From: Catellatospora citrea | Lineage (GTDB): Bacteria; Actinomycetota; Actinomycetes; Mycobacteriales; Micromonosporaceae | Length of the DNA stretch: 64,000 nt | Direction of reading: 5' to 3' | Assembly: GCF_003610235.1 (NCBI RefSeq) | Contig: NZ_RAPR01000001.1 | Span: 7,316,001-7,380,000, forward strand | Part shown: in pieces, positions 8,718 to 16,808 of the stretch | Layout: each line of letters opens with the position of its first letter | Position numbering within the stretch: the first letter of the stretch is position 1 | Notes under the pieces: generated by a model | The model's input: only the letters and a program-made list of their open reading frames with translations | Told to the model about the DNA's origin: nothing | The model's database searches: none | Translations under genes and position numbers: made by a program

Positions 8718-9892
8718 CGCGCCGCCGGGAGCATTCCCGACAGGCTCAGCACCTCGACGAACGCGTCGATCGCGGCCGGCACCGGCCAGTCCGTGTCCCG
8801 CAGCGCGGCCAGGTCCAGCGCGGCCCGCGCGGCGACGTCGGGCACCCCGGCGTCGACGGCCTTGGCCAGCACCACCCAGCCCGCGTCCCAGCGCTGGTGG
8901 GTGGTGCGCGCCTGCACCGCCGACACCACCGCGGTCAGGAACGCCAACTGCCGGTCACCGCGCTCGGGCAGCGCGAACGCCTTCGGGTCGGCCAGTACCC
9001 GCTCCGGATCGGGCAGGTCCAACTCCTCCAGGTACGTGCTGAACTCCAGGCCGGCGCCGTCGCCCACCGCACCCACCAGGGCGGTGGTCAGCGCGTCCCG
9101 GCCGGTGTCGGTCGACAGGTGGAACGCCAGCAGCCGCAGCGCCATCTCCCAGCTGCGCGGCGAGGGCCAGGCCCCGCCCCGGCTGTCGGCGTCGGCGGGC
9201 AGGTGGTGCACCAGGCCCGGCCGCGCGGTCAGGAAACCCGCGACGGTGCCCCGGGCCCGGGCCACCGCGCCCGCCATGCGCGCCGGATGCACCACCGGCA
9301 CGGTGATCGCGGGCCAGGTGCCGGCCAGGCCGCGGGCGACCACCCGCGGGTCGTGCGTCCAGTGCAGGTGCACGAAGCGGTTGGCCAGCGGCGGGCTCAG
9401 GTGCCAGCCGTCGGCCGCGCTGGCCGGCGGGTTCGCCGCGGCGACGATCCGGATCGACGCGGGCAGCTCCAGGCTGCCGACCCGGCGCTCCAGCACCACC
9501 CGCAGCAGCGCGGCCTGCACCGCCGGGGGCGCGGACGACAGCTCGTCGAAGAAGAGCAGGCCCTGCCCGGTGCGCGCGAGCCGCACCGCCCAGTCCGGCG
9601 GCGCCATCGGCACCCCGTCGGCCGCCGGGTCGTCGCCGACGATGGGCAGCCCGGCGAAGTCCGACGGCTCGTGCACACTGGCGATCACCGTCTCCAGCGG
9701 CACCCCCAGGCCCGTCGCGAGCTGCTGCAGCGACGCGGACTTGCCGATGCCCGGCTCGCCCCACAGCAGCACCGGCAGGTTCGCCGACACGGCCAGCGCC
9801 AGCGCCTCGACCCGGGGATCGGACACCGGCTCGCTGCGCCACGCCCGCGTCGCCGCGATCAGCTCGTCCGCCGTCCGCAAAGCCTCACTCAC
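8714..9892 (-). CDS. MoxR-type AAA+ ATPase
   Basis: The 392-aa ATPase has Walker A GEPGIGKS at 45-52, Walker B GLLFFDELS at 111-119, and the sensor-1 stretch IRIVAAANPPASAADGWHLS, all in the order typical of MoxR/RavA ATPases. Such ATPases act as chaperones that load cofactors or remodel complexes, usually with a VWA protein, and here that partner overlaps the 3' end. The GTG at 9892 has GAGGAAG about six bases upstream. The ankyrin gene ends 31 bp before it. Confidence 0.9.
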   Translation of the reverse strand: MSEALRTADELIAATRAWRSEPVSDPRVEALALAVSANLPVLLWGEPGIGKSASLQQLATGLGVPLETVIASVHEPSDFAGLPIVGDDPAADGVPMAPPDWAVRLARTGQGLLFFDELSSAPPAVQAALLRVVLERRVGSLELPASIRIVAAANPPASAADGWHLSPPLANRFVHLHWTHDPRVVARGLAGTWPAITVPVVHPARMAGAVARARGTVAGFLTARPGLVHHLPADADSRGGAWPSPRSWEMALRLLAFHLSTDTGRDALTTALVGAVGDGAGLEFSTYLEELDLPDPERVLADPKAFALPERGDRQLAFLTAVVSAVQARTTHQRWDAGWVVLAKAVDAGVPDVAARAALDLAALRDTDWPVPAAIDAFVEVLSLSGMLPAAR

Positions 9893-9923
9893 GCGTCTTC
9901 CTCGCTTCGCCCACTGCGCTCGC

Positions 9924-11573
9924 TCACGTGCGCTCCTCGATGTATTTCGCGATCAGCTTGAGGTCGCGGTGGTTCTCACCGCTCTCGTCCTCGTAGTACT
10001 CCATGCCCTTGTACTCGACCAGGTCCGAGACCGAGGTGCCGTTGTCGTCCTCGGCCTTGGGGTCCGCGCCCGCCTCGAGCAGTGCCAGCACCAGCGCGGG
10101 TGTGCCCACCCAGCCCACCGCGACGTGCAGCGGGGTGCGCTTGCGGTGGTCGCGGACGTCGATCGGCAGGCCCGCGGCCAGCAGCCGGGGCAGCAGCACC
10201 TCGTGGTCGAGGCAGCGCAGCAGGTGCAGCAGGGTCGAGCCGCGGCCGTCACGCACGTGCGGGTCCAGGCCCGCGTCGAGCAGCGCCAGCAGTGCCGGCG
10301 TGTCGCCGTGCAGGATGGTCTGCATCAGCTCGCGCCGCTGGTCCTGCAGCGCACGGGGCAGCCGGGTCCGGCCGTCGGTCCAGCCCTGCTGGGCGGCGAA
10401 GCAGCCGGCCACCTTGCCGCCGAGCGCCTTGAGCGCCTGCTCCCGCTGCACCTCCTCGGGCGTGTGGTCGAGCGGGACGAGCCGGCCGCCGGCGTTGTCG
10501 ATCCGGTGCCACTGGCCCCGGCAGCGCACCCGCACCGGTGCGAAGGCCGGACCGCGGGCCGCGACGGGGCCGTCCGGCGCGGCCGGGAACAGCGCCGCGC
10601 GCACCAGCGGGTGCAGGTCCGCCGGCGCGATCAGACCGCGATACAGCAGTTCCAGATCAGGGGGTACGCGGTAGCACGGCTCGGCCAGCACGGGCAGCTC
10701 ACTGCGGCGCTCGTCCTCGCCGAGCATGCGGACCCGCATCGTGTCGCCGTCCGGGGTGAACAGGAAGCGCAGCCGCCAGTCCGCGTTGAGGACCACGCCC
10801 TCGGCGGCGTGCCGCCGGGCGAGCACCCGTACCGCGGGGGCGAGCGCGACCAGGTGCAACCGGTGGCCGAGCACCTGCTCGCGGGTCACCTTGTAGTGGC
10901 TGTACCGGAACGCGGGCAGGGTGTCGTCGAGCTCCAGGCCCGCTTCGCGCCAGGCGTCGACCAGGTGCTCGGCGGTCAGCAGGTTCGCCGAGCGCTCGGC
11001 GCGGGCGGGCGCGCCGTCGCCGTGCGCGGTGGCGAAGCCGTCGAACGGCACGGGCGCGCCGTCGGGGGTGAGGAACGGGAGCCGCTGCGCGTCGCCGCCG
11101 TACGCCGCACGCAGCCCCGCCGCCTCGTCGGCGTGCCACAGGTGGCCGGGCAGCTCAGGCCCGGGGGCCTTGCCCAGCGGCGCCACGGTCAGCCGCAGCC
11201 GCTGCGAGCCGTCCACGGTCTTGGGCAGCTCCACCTGCAGGGCCACGGTGTCCTGGTCGACGACGTCGACGCGGGGCGCGAGCGTGAAGACCAGCGCGGT
11301 GGCCAGGCTGGTCCGCCCGCCCAGCGCCCGCGGCAGGTGCCAGCGCAGCAGGTCGGGTGCGAAACCGGCCAGTTCCGCGGCGATCCGCTCGGCCGTGGCG
11401 GACCCGAAGCGTCGGCCCACGTCGGCGAGGTCGACGTCGGTGTCGACCCGGCCCGCGGCGCAGGCCCCGCGCCAGTCCCCGGCCCGCCGCCGGTCGGCGC
11501 ACTCGGCGATCATCCGGGGCGGCACGGCGTACCGGCGCACCCGCTGCCAGACGGTCAGTTCGGCGCCGGTCAC
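9924..11573 (-). CDS. Ankyrin-repeat protein with N-terminal domain of unknown function
   Basis: The 549-aa protein has a long N-terminal part (about 1-430) that I do not recognise: a mixed alpha/beta, soluble region without signal peptide or membrane helix. Three or more ankyrin repeats follow at about 445-530 (DTPALLALLDAGLDPHVRDG, then TPLHVAVGWVGTPALVLALL). The GTG start overlaps the stop of the leucine-rich-repeat gene (GTGA), so translation is coupled. Ankyrin repeats bind proteins, so it is probably a scaffold or adaptor for the downstream MoxR-VWA pair. The protein ends in an acidic and then basic tail (DESGENHRDLKLIAKYIEERT). Confidence 0.8.
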   Translation of the reverse strand: MTGAELTVWQRVRRYAVPPRMIAECADRRRAGDWRGACAAGRVDTDVDLADVGRRFGSATAERIAAELAGFAPDLLRWHLPRALGGRTSLATALVFTLAPRVDVVDQDTVALQVELPKTVDGSQRLRLTVAPLGKAPGPELPGHLWHADEAAGLRAAYGGDAQRLPFLTPDGAPVPFDGFATAHGDGAPARAERSANLLTAEHLVDAWREAGLELDDTLPAFRYSHYKVTREQVLGHRLHLVALAPAVRVLARRHAAEGVVLNADWRLRFLFTPDGDTMRVRMLGEDERRSELPVLAEPCYRVPPDLELLYRGLIAPADLHPLVRAALFPAAPDGPVAARGPAFAPVRVRCRGQWHRIDNAGGRLVPLDHTPEEVQREQALKALGGKVAGCFAAQQGWTDGRTRLPRALQDQRRELMQTILHGDTPALLALLDAGLDPHVRDGRGSTLLHLLRCLDHEVLLPRLLAAGLPIDVRDHRKRTPLHVAVGWVGTPALVLALLEAGADPKAEDDNGTSVSDLVEYKGMEYYEDESGENHRDLKLIAKYIEERT

Positions 11574-12715
11574 CGGTACACGCTCGCGATCGCGCTGATG
11601 TCGGGGTGCGGCTGCTCGGCCGGGCCGAGGGTGGCCGCGGCCAGCCGCCGCAGCCGGCGCGGCACGCCGTGGTTGATGCCCAGGTAGCGCAGCGGCATGT
11701 CGTCGTTCAACGCGGCCAGCAGCAGCTTCGCGCCACGCCCGGTGATGCCGGTGAAACGCAGGTCCAGCCGCCGCAGCCGGCTCGCGGGCAGCGCCGCAGC
11801 CAGCGCGGCCGCCCCGGCGTCGCCGACCGTGTTGGGCAGCGCGCCCAGCGCCCGCTCCGAGGGTGGCCGGGCCAGGTCGAGCGCGGTCCACGCGCCCAGC
11901 CGCGCCGCCAGCGCGGCCACCCCGGCCGGGGTGAGGCCGTTGCCGCCCAGGCCCAGGGTCATCGGCAGGCCTTCGACCGCCTCGCCCAGCGCGGCCGCGC
12001 CGTCGTCGCCGAGATGGTTGGCGGCCAGGTAGAGCTCGCGCACCCGGCCGTCGCGCACGATCGCCGACAGCGCGGGGACCGCGTCGGGCCGCAGCCCGTT
12101 GCCGCCCAGGAAGAGCCGCTCCAGCGGCGTCTGCCGGTGCGACAGCACCTCGGCCAGGGCCTGCAGGCCGTGCCGGGTGAGCCCGGTGTTGACCAGGTCC
12201 AGGGTGCGCAGCGTGGCGTTGGCGGCCAGGGCCGCGCACAGCCGGGCCACGCCCTCGTCGCCGATCGGGTTGCGCTTGAGCCACAGCGCCCGCACCGTCG
12301 CGTCGGCGGCGAGCCGGTCGGCCAGCGCGCCCGCCCCGTCCGCGTCGATGCGGTTGCAGCCCAGGTAGACGGTCTGCACGTGGTGGCCGGGCGCGAGCGC
12401 GTCGGCGACCGCGCGGGCCCCGTCGCTGCCCAGGCCGTTGGTGCCCAGCAGCAGGTGGGTGGCGTGGCCGAAGCGTACGGCGGCCTGCACCACCCGGGCC
12501 GCGACCACCGGACCGAGGCCCTGCTTGCACAGGTCGAGCCGGCCGTCGGGCTGCAGCGTGCCGCGCGGGAAGTCCTCCGCCGCGGCGACCCCGGCCGGGT
12601 CGCCCAGCCGGGTCAGCAGCGCGTCGAAGTCCGCCGGATCGGCCAGCCCCGCCTCGGGGTGGGCGATCGCCGGGCACCGCACCGGGTTCGCGGGGGTCTC
12701 GTGCTCGGTCACCAT
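11570..12715 (-). CDS. Leucine-rich repeat protein (ribonuclease-inhibitor type)
   Basis: The 381-aa soluble protein carries about nine LRR units of 28-30 residues between about 70 and 350, with patterns such as LRTLDLVNTGLTRHGLQALA and RELYLAANHLGDDGAAAL. The longer repeats with alternating helix fit the RI-like subclass also found in eukaryotic NLR proteins. Such repeats bind other proteins; no catalytic motif is visible. The ATG at 12715 overlaps the stop of the SDR gene (ATGGTGA), and its own stop overlaps the ankyrin gene start, so all three are coupled. Confidence 0.85.
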   Translation of the reverse strand: MVTEHETPANPVRCPAIAHPEAGLADPADFDALLTRLGDPAGVAAAEDFPRGTLQPDGRLDLCKQGLGPVVAARVVQAAVRFGHATHLLLGTNGLGSDGARAVADALAPGHHVQTVYLGCNRIDADGAGALADRLAADATVRALWLKRNPIGDEGVARLCAALAANATLRTLDLVNTGLTRHGLQALAEVLSHRQTPLERLFLGGNGLRPDAVPALSAIVRDGRVRELYLAANHLGDDGAAALGEAVEGLPMTLGLGGNGLTPAGVAALAARLGAWTALDLARPPSERALGALPNTVGDAGAAALAAALPASRLRRLDLRFTGITGRGAKLLLAALNDDMPLRYLGINHGVPRRLRRLAAATLGPAEQPHPDISAIASVYR

Positions 12716-14202
12716 GCCACCTGCCGGTAGTCCTTCAGGAACGCCCCGTGCACCGGGTCGCCGGCCTCGGCGCGCACGATCGGGTCGTACACCCGCGCCG
12801 CGCCGTCGATCACGTCCAGCGGCGGGCGGAAGCCGGCCTCGCGCTGGGCCTGCTTGTCCGGATGCGGCCGCTCGTCGGTGACCCAGCCGGTGTCCACGCT
12901 GTTCATCAGGATGCCGTCGCCGTGGTAGTCGTCGGCCAGCGTGCGGGTCAGCATGTTCAGCGCCGCCTTGGCCATGTTGGTGTGCGGGTGGCGCTGCGTC
13001 TTGTTGTCCCGCGAGAAACTGCCCTCCATCGCCGACACCTGCACCACGTGCCGCACCGGGTGGGGCGCCGCGGCCAGCAGCGGGCGCAGCCGCGAGGTCA
13101 GCAGGAACGGCACGAAGGCGTTGACGACGTGCACCTCCAGCCACTCGCGCGGGCTGACGTCCTGGGCGTGCAGCATCCAGGAGTTGACCTCGCGCAGGTC
13201 CAGCGGCTGGCCGGTCTCGTCGGTGTGCCCGGCCGGGAACAGCGCCTGGGCGAGTTCCGGCAGCACCACGGCAGTGTCCGGGCGGGGGCGCGCCACGGTG
13301 GTGGCGATCGCCGCGGCCGGGCCGGTCAGCGGCAGCAGCTCGGCCGCGCGCACCTCGCGGTGGTATGCCGCGGGCCGGTGCAGCGTCTGCGCGGCGTTGT
13401 TTACCAGGATGTCGAGGTGGTCCCAGCGCTGCCCGACCGCGTCGACCAGGCCGAGCACCCCGGCCAGGTCGAGGAAGTCGGCGCCGTGCACGTGCAGGCG
13501 GTGCGACCAGTCGGGCGCGTCGGGCAGCGCGGCGAAGCGCCGTGCCGCGTCCCGGGGGAAGCGGGTGGTGACCAGCACGTCCGCGCCGTCGCGCAGCAAC
13601 TTGAGCGCGATGTGGAAACCGATCTTCACGCGGCCGCCGGTGACCACGGCGCGGCGGCCGGTCAGGTCGCAGCGGGCGTCGCGGCGCGCGCGGTTGTGCT
13701 CGGCGCACGGCGGGCACAGCTGGTGGTAGTCGGCGTCGACCTGCCGGAACTGCTCCTTGCAGACGTAGCAGCGGCGCGGCCGGTGCAGCAGCGGCCGCGC
13801 GGGGCCGCCCTGCTCGCCCGCTGCGGCGGACACCGCCTGCGTGCTCCGGTCGCCGTGGGGCAGCGGGCGGTGCCCGGCCGCGGCGTGGGGGATTTCCTCA
13901 CGGAAACGGCTGGCCGTGGCCAGCAGCTGCCGGTCGAGCTGCTCGCGGGTCGCCGCCCGGTCGGTTTTGCGGCGCTTCTTGTCACCGCGGTGCGCCTCGG
14001 CGACGGCTCGTTCCACGGCCAGCGCCGCGGGCCCGTCCAGCTCGCCGCGCCGGGCGGCGGCCAGCACCCGCAGGCAGGCGTCGAGATCGGACGGTGTCAC
14101 CGGCGTCAACGGTTCGGGCGTCGGCCCGGAGCCGGGCGCCGGGCTGGGCGGGGCTGCCGCGGGCACGCGTGCCGCCGGCACGTCCGTGCTGCTGTGCGGC
14201 AT
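12709..14202 (-). CDS. SDR-family oxidoreductase-like protein with zinc ribbon and altered active site
   Basis: The 497-aa protein has three parts. The first 140 residues are Pro/Ala-rich, then helical and charged. A zinc ribbon follows with Cys145, Cys148, Cys163 and Cys166 (CYVC and CPPC). The rest is a Rossmann short-chain dehydrogenase domain with nucleotide motif TGGRVKIG at 188-195, NNAA, and the catalytic-serine region VSAMEGSFS. Where SDR enzymes have YxxxK, this protein has T-N-M-A-K, so the catalytic tyrosine is replaced by threonine while the lysine remains. It may bind NAD(P) without normal dehydrogenase activity. It is the first gene of the operon, and the tRNA-like gene lies about 25 bp upstream. 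Confidence 0.8.
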   Translation of the reverse strand: MPHSSTDVPAARVPAAAPPSPAPGSGPTPEPLTPVTPSDLDACLRVLAAARRGELDGPAALAVERAVAEAHRGDKKRRKTDRAATREQLDRQLLATASRFREEIPHAAAGHRPLPHGDRSTQAVSAAAGEQGGPARPLLHRPRRCYVCKEQFRQVDADYHQLCPPCAEHNRARRDARCDLTGRRAVVTGGRVKIGFHIALKLLRDGADVLVTTRFPRDAARRFAALPDAPDWSHRLHVHGADFLDLAGVLGLVDAVGQRWDHLDILVNNAAQTLHRPAAYHREVRAAELLPLTGPAAAIATTVARPRPDTAVVLPELAQALFPAGHTDETGQPLDLREVNSWMLHAQDVSPREWLEVHVVNAFVPFLLTSRLRPLLAAAPHPVRHVVQVSAMEGSFSRDNKTQRHPHTNMAKAALNMLTRTLADDYHGDGILMNSVDTGWVTDERPHPDKQAQREAGFRPPLDVIDGAARVYDPIVRAEAGDPVHGAFLKDYRQVAW

Positions 14203-14227
14203 GCGCCCTCCCCAGGCCTGGTAGGGG

Positions 14228-14300
14228 CGAGACTGGTCGGATTCGAACCGACGTCCTCCAGCTTGCAGTCAAGGCGCGACGACCTCTGCGCTACAGCCTC
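14228..14300 (-). tRNA. tRNA-like gene, possible tRNA-Cys(GCA), atypical anticodon arm
   Basis: On the minus strand the seven-base acceptor stem GAGGCTG pairs fully with CAGTCTC, the D stem GCGC pairs with GCGC, and the T arm GTCGG-TTCGAAT-CCGAC is perfect. Between them, a CTGCAAG loop would give anticodon GCA with U33. However, the flanking bases (CTTGA and CTGGA) do not make a five-pair stem, and the region is about two bases short. CCA is not encoded. It is either a degraded tRNA, a tRNA with unusual structure, or a sequence with a small deletion in the anticodon arm. I cannot compare it with other cysteine tRNAs of the genome. Confidence 0.5.
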
Positions 14301-14372
14301 GCCGCGCGGGACGATACCCGACCCGGCCGACACGTCACCGACCCGGCCGCCGCAGGCCGCTGCCGGTAATCG

Positions 14373-14425
14373 GTTAACAAGGGCACCTTGCTCCACCTAT
14401 AGAGACGGGAAGGTGCCCTTCCTTT
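14373..14425. repeat. Dispersed GAAGGGCACCTTC element, copy 3
   Basis: A diverged AAGGGCACCTTG (about 14379-14390) and a GAAGGTGCCCTTC (about 14411-14423) face each other around an AT-richer spacer, with GTTAAC at the left end. It lies upstream of the tRNA-like gene. Confidence 0.7.
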
Positions 14426-14468
14426 CCTCAATGGAGGGTGGGGAGGAAGGGTTCGGGGCAATAGAAAG

Positions 14469-14510
14469 CGCCCGTCTTGGCAACCACGGGGGAAGTCGCC
14501 AAGACGGGCG
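14469..14510 (-). terminator. Perfect 13-bp hairpin with T-rich tail on the minus strand
   Basis: The arms 14469-14481 and 14498-14510 (CGCCCGTCTTGGC and its complement) are perfect, with a 16-base loop. On the minus strand the hairpin is followed by CTTTCTATT, as in a Rho-independent terminator. It would end transcripts from the patatin gene, which stops 170 bp upstream. A TATGCT box at 14520-14525 (minus strand) lies just before the hairpin, so a very short RNA is a less likely alternative. Confidence 0.6.
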
Positions 14511-14680
14511 TCGTCATCGAGCATAGCGCTAGCCGAAGGCTTTGGCCACTCCGGGCCCGCGCGCGCGGGGGAGAGTGGCGTCACATGGTGTTTTGGCTGG
14601 TCAAGCTGTTGAGGCAGGGATGGTGGTGCGCGTTGCTCGGAGGTTGCTGGGAGCCTCCTGAAGGGATGGTCGGCGGGCGG

Positions 14681-15517
14681 TCAGCACCAGACCGCGGCGA
14701 CCTGGGTGACGACCTGCGCGGCCTGGGCGCGTCCGGCGCGGGCCGAGCCCGCGCGGTGGGCCGGGTCGAGCATGTTGCGGCCGATCGCGGTCCGCGAGTC
14801 GCGGTCGGGGCTGATGACCGTGACCTGGGTGCCGGCGGCCTTCAGTTCGGCGACGTGCCGGGCGGTGCTGGTGACCAGTCCGCCGCCGACCGTCACCGGT
14901 GCGATGATGACCACCCGCGCATGCCCCCTGGCCAGGTCGGCGTTTGTCGCCGAGCGCATCCCGCCGTCGATGTAGCGGTGGCCGTTGACCGCCGCGGGCG
15001 GCCACACGCCGGGCACCGCGCAGCTGGCGGCGACGGCGTCGATGAGCTCCACCCCGCTGTCGCGGTCGAACACGATGAACTCGCCGGTGTGCGCGTCCGA
15101 CGCGGTGATCTTCAGGGGCTGCTCCGGCCACTCGACCACCGGCAGCCGGGACGCGATGACCGCCTTGCGCTCCTCGGGGGTCATCGACGCGGCGGCCAGC
15201 GCCAGCGCGCCGAGACGGGCCCGGTACTGCTCCGGGGCGCGGCTGCGCACCATCGCCCACCCGTACGCCAGCAGGGTGCGCATGCCGAGGCGCGCCGCGA
15301 CCTCGTCCTTGGGGTCCTCCAGCTGGGTCCGGTACCGCTCCTCCAGGCTGGGCTCGGTGGCCATCACCGAGGCGACCACGGAACCGGCCGAGGTGCCGAT
15401 GAGCAGATCGGCGGCGCTCAGGTCGACGCCAGCCTCGGCGAGTCCGGCCAGGATGCCCAGTTCCCACGCGATACCGGTGACCCCGCCGCCACCGAGCACG
15501 AGCGCTCTGCCCTTCAC
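14681..15517 (-). CDS. Patatin-like phospholipase
   Basis: The 278-aa protein has all patatin hallmarks: the Gly-rich oxyanion loop LGGGGVTG at 8-15, the nucleophile motif GTSAG with Ser43, and Asp184 in YIDGG completing the Ser-Asp dyad. These enzymes hydrolyse acyl chains from phospholipids or other lipids. There is no signal peptide, so it acts in the cytoplasm or at the inner membrane face. The GTG at 15517 is chosen for its AAGGAGG a few bases upstream. It is divergent from the DUF4132 operon. Patatins serve as membrane-damaging effectors in some bacterial defence systems, but ordinary lipid turnover is equally possible here. Confidence 0.9.
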   Translation of the reverse strand: MKGRALVLGGGGVTGIAWELGILAGLAEAGVDLSAADLLIGTSAGSVVASVMATEPSLEERYRTQLEDPKDEVAARLGMRTLLAYGWAMVRSRAPEQYRARLGALALAAASMTPEERKAVIASRLPVVEWPEQPLKITASDAHTGEFIVFDRDSGVELIDAVAASCAVPGVWPPAAVNGHRYIDGGMRSATNADLARGHARVVIIAPVTVGGGLVTSTARHVAELKAAGTQVTVISPDRDSRTAIGRNMLDPAHRAGSARAGRAQAAQVVTQVAAVWC

Positions 15518-15870
15518 CGCCGCCTCCTTCGTCACCGCTGACGCCCTGCCCAGCGGCCCGGCGGCGCCCACCGTTGCGCGACTGCGGCCGACCGGCGGCG
15601 TACCCGGCGCTGGACCTTCGACGGTACTCCCGAGACGTGTGGTCGTGCCTGCATATACCCGCCGAAACGGCCCGACACACGTCGCCGGCGGCGGTCCGTG
15701 CGCCGCCCCGGTGCGGAGAGGGACCCCGCTGCGTGCCGCCGCGGGCGGTGTGGCCGAATGGTTCCCGGTCGGTATGCCGCGGACGGGGCGGGGCCGCGAC
15801 CAGCCGTTTGCCGGACTGTCGGCACGGTGGTTTAGCGTCCGGTGTCTTCGACAGGGAGGTGGCCGTCCAC
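15518..15870. other. Divergent intergenic region between patatin and DUF4132 operon
   Basis: The 353 bp between these divergent starts hold no convincing gene; translations across it look like out-of-frame GC-rich sequence. On the plus strand a weak promoter is possible (TTGCCG at 15808 and TAGCGT at 15833, 19-bp spacing), followed by AGGGAGG before the DUF4132 start. On the minus strand a TATATG box lies near 15650. A shared control region for both transcripts is possible. Confidence 0.4.
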
Positions 15871-16806
15871 ATGGGATGGTTGGTGGCATCGGGTGGCTAT
15901 GAAGTCACCCTGCGCGGCAGCGATCTGATCGCCCGCAACGCCAAGGGCAAGGAGCTGAAGTCGGTGCCGTCGGCGCTGCGCGACGACCCGGTGGTGACCG
16001 GGCTGCGGCAGCTCACCGAGTGGCTGGGTCGGCACGAGGCGCAGTGCCGGTCCGACATCGAGCGGTGGATGGTCCGCTCGCTGCCGGTGCCCGTCGCCGT
16101 GCTGGCCGACGTGTGGGCCGACGAGACCTGGCGGGCGGCGCTGACCGACCTCGTGGTCGGGGTGCTCGACGACGACGGCGCGTTCGACCCGGACGAGGTG
16201 GGCTTCCTGCGCGACGCCGCCGCCGGGCAGATCGGCATCGTGAACCTCGACGGCGACACGGTGCGGCTGCCCGCCACGCGGGTGGTGATCCCGCACCCGG
16301 TGACCCTGCCCGACCTCGACGACCTGCGCGAGTTCGCCGCCGACCTGGGTGTTTCCCAGTCCGTGGACCAGTTGTTCCGGCAGATCTTCGTCCGGCCGGC
16401 CGATGCGGATCCGTCCGCTCGGCGCGTGGCCGACTACTCCGGGGGCAAGTACGCCGAGCTGCGCCACCTGACCGCGCGTGCCACCAAGCTCGGCTACCCG
16501 GTGCGCGGCGGCAACGCGGTCTGCCGCGTGTTCGAGGGCGGCGTGTCCGTCGAGGCGCGCTCCTGGGTCGGCTCCGACGACCCGTACTACGAGACCGAGA
16601 CCGGGGACCTGGTCTTCACCGACCGCAACGGCACCGCGCTGACGCTGGCCGAGGTCGGCCCGGTCGCCTGGTCCGAGGGCACCCGCATGGCCGCGGCCCT
16701 GTACGCGGGGCGCGTCGTGGAGAAGGACGAGGACGAGGACTCCGCCGAGGACCAGGTCGCGGACGACGACGAAGACGACGAGGACTACGACGAGGACGAG
16801 GACTAG
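15871..16806 (+). CDS. DUF4132 domain protein (YehI C-terminal-like)
   Basis: The 311-aa soluble protein opens with GYEVTLRGSDLIARNAKGKE LKSVPSAL, then a long helix and a beta-rich part (VNLDGDTVRLPATRVVIPHP). This order matches what I remember of the DUF4132 domain at the C-terminus of E. coli YehI, in which an xGKxLKxLP segment starts the domain. Here the domain stands almost alone and ends in a strongly acidic tail of Asp and Glu (about 280-311). Its molecular function is unknown. The ATG at 15871 follows AGGGAGG by 12 bases; a GTG four codons earlier is possible. The next gene begins two bases after its stop. Confidence 0.7.
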   Translation: MGWLVASGGYEVTLRGSDLIARNAKGKELKSVPSALRDDPVVTGLRQLTEWLGRHEAQCRSDIERWMVRSLPVPVAVLADVWADETWRAALTDLVVGVLDDDGAFDPDEVGFLRDAAAGQIGIVNLDGDTVRLPATRVVIPHPVTLPDLDDLREFAADLGVSQSVDQLFRQIFVRPADADPSARRVADYSGGKYAELRHLTARATKLGYPVRGGNAVCRVFEGGVSVEARSWVGSDDPYYETETGDLVFTDRNGTALTLAEVGPVAWSEGTRMAAALYAGRVVEKDEDEDSAEDQVADDDEDDEDYDEDED

Positions 16807-16808
16807 TC

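Noticed and set aside
7542..11687. 1381-codon plus-strand open frame across the MoxR-VWA operon
   Set aside because: It covers several well-supported minus-strand genes with recognisable motifs and has shadow composition.
14228..14300. tRNA-like gene as an attachment site of an integrated element
   Set aside because: No second copy of its 3' end was seen in the window and no integrase is present.
14291..14584. 97-codon minus-strand frame starting MTPLSPARAGPEWPKPS
   Set aside because: It spans a perfect hairpin, a dispersed repeat and part of the tRNA-like gene, with no protein-like composition or ribosome site that I trust.
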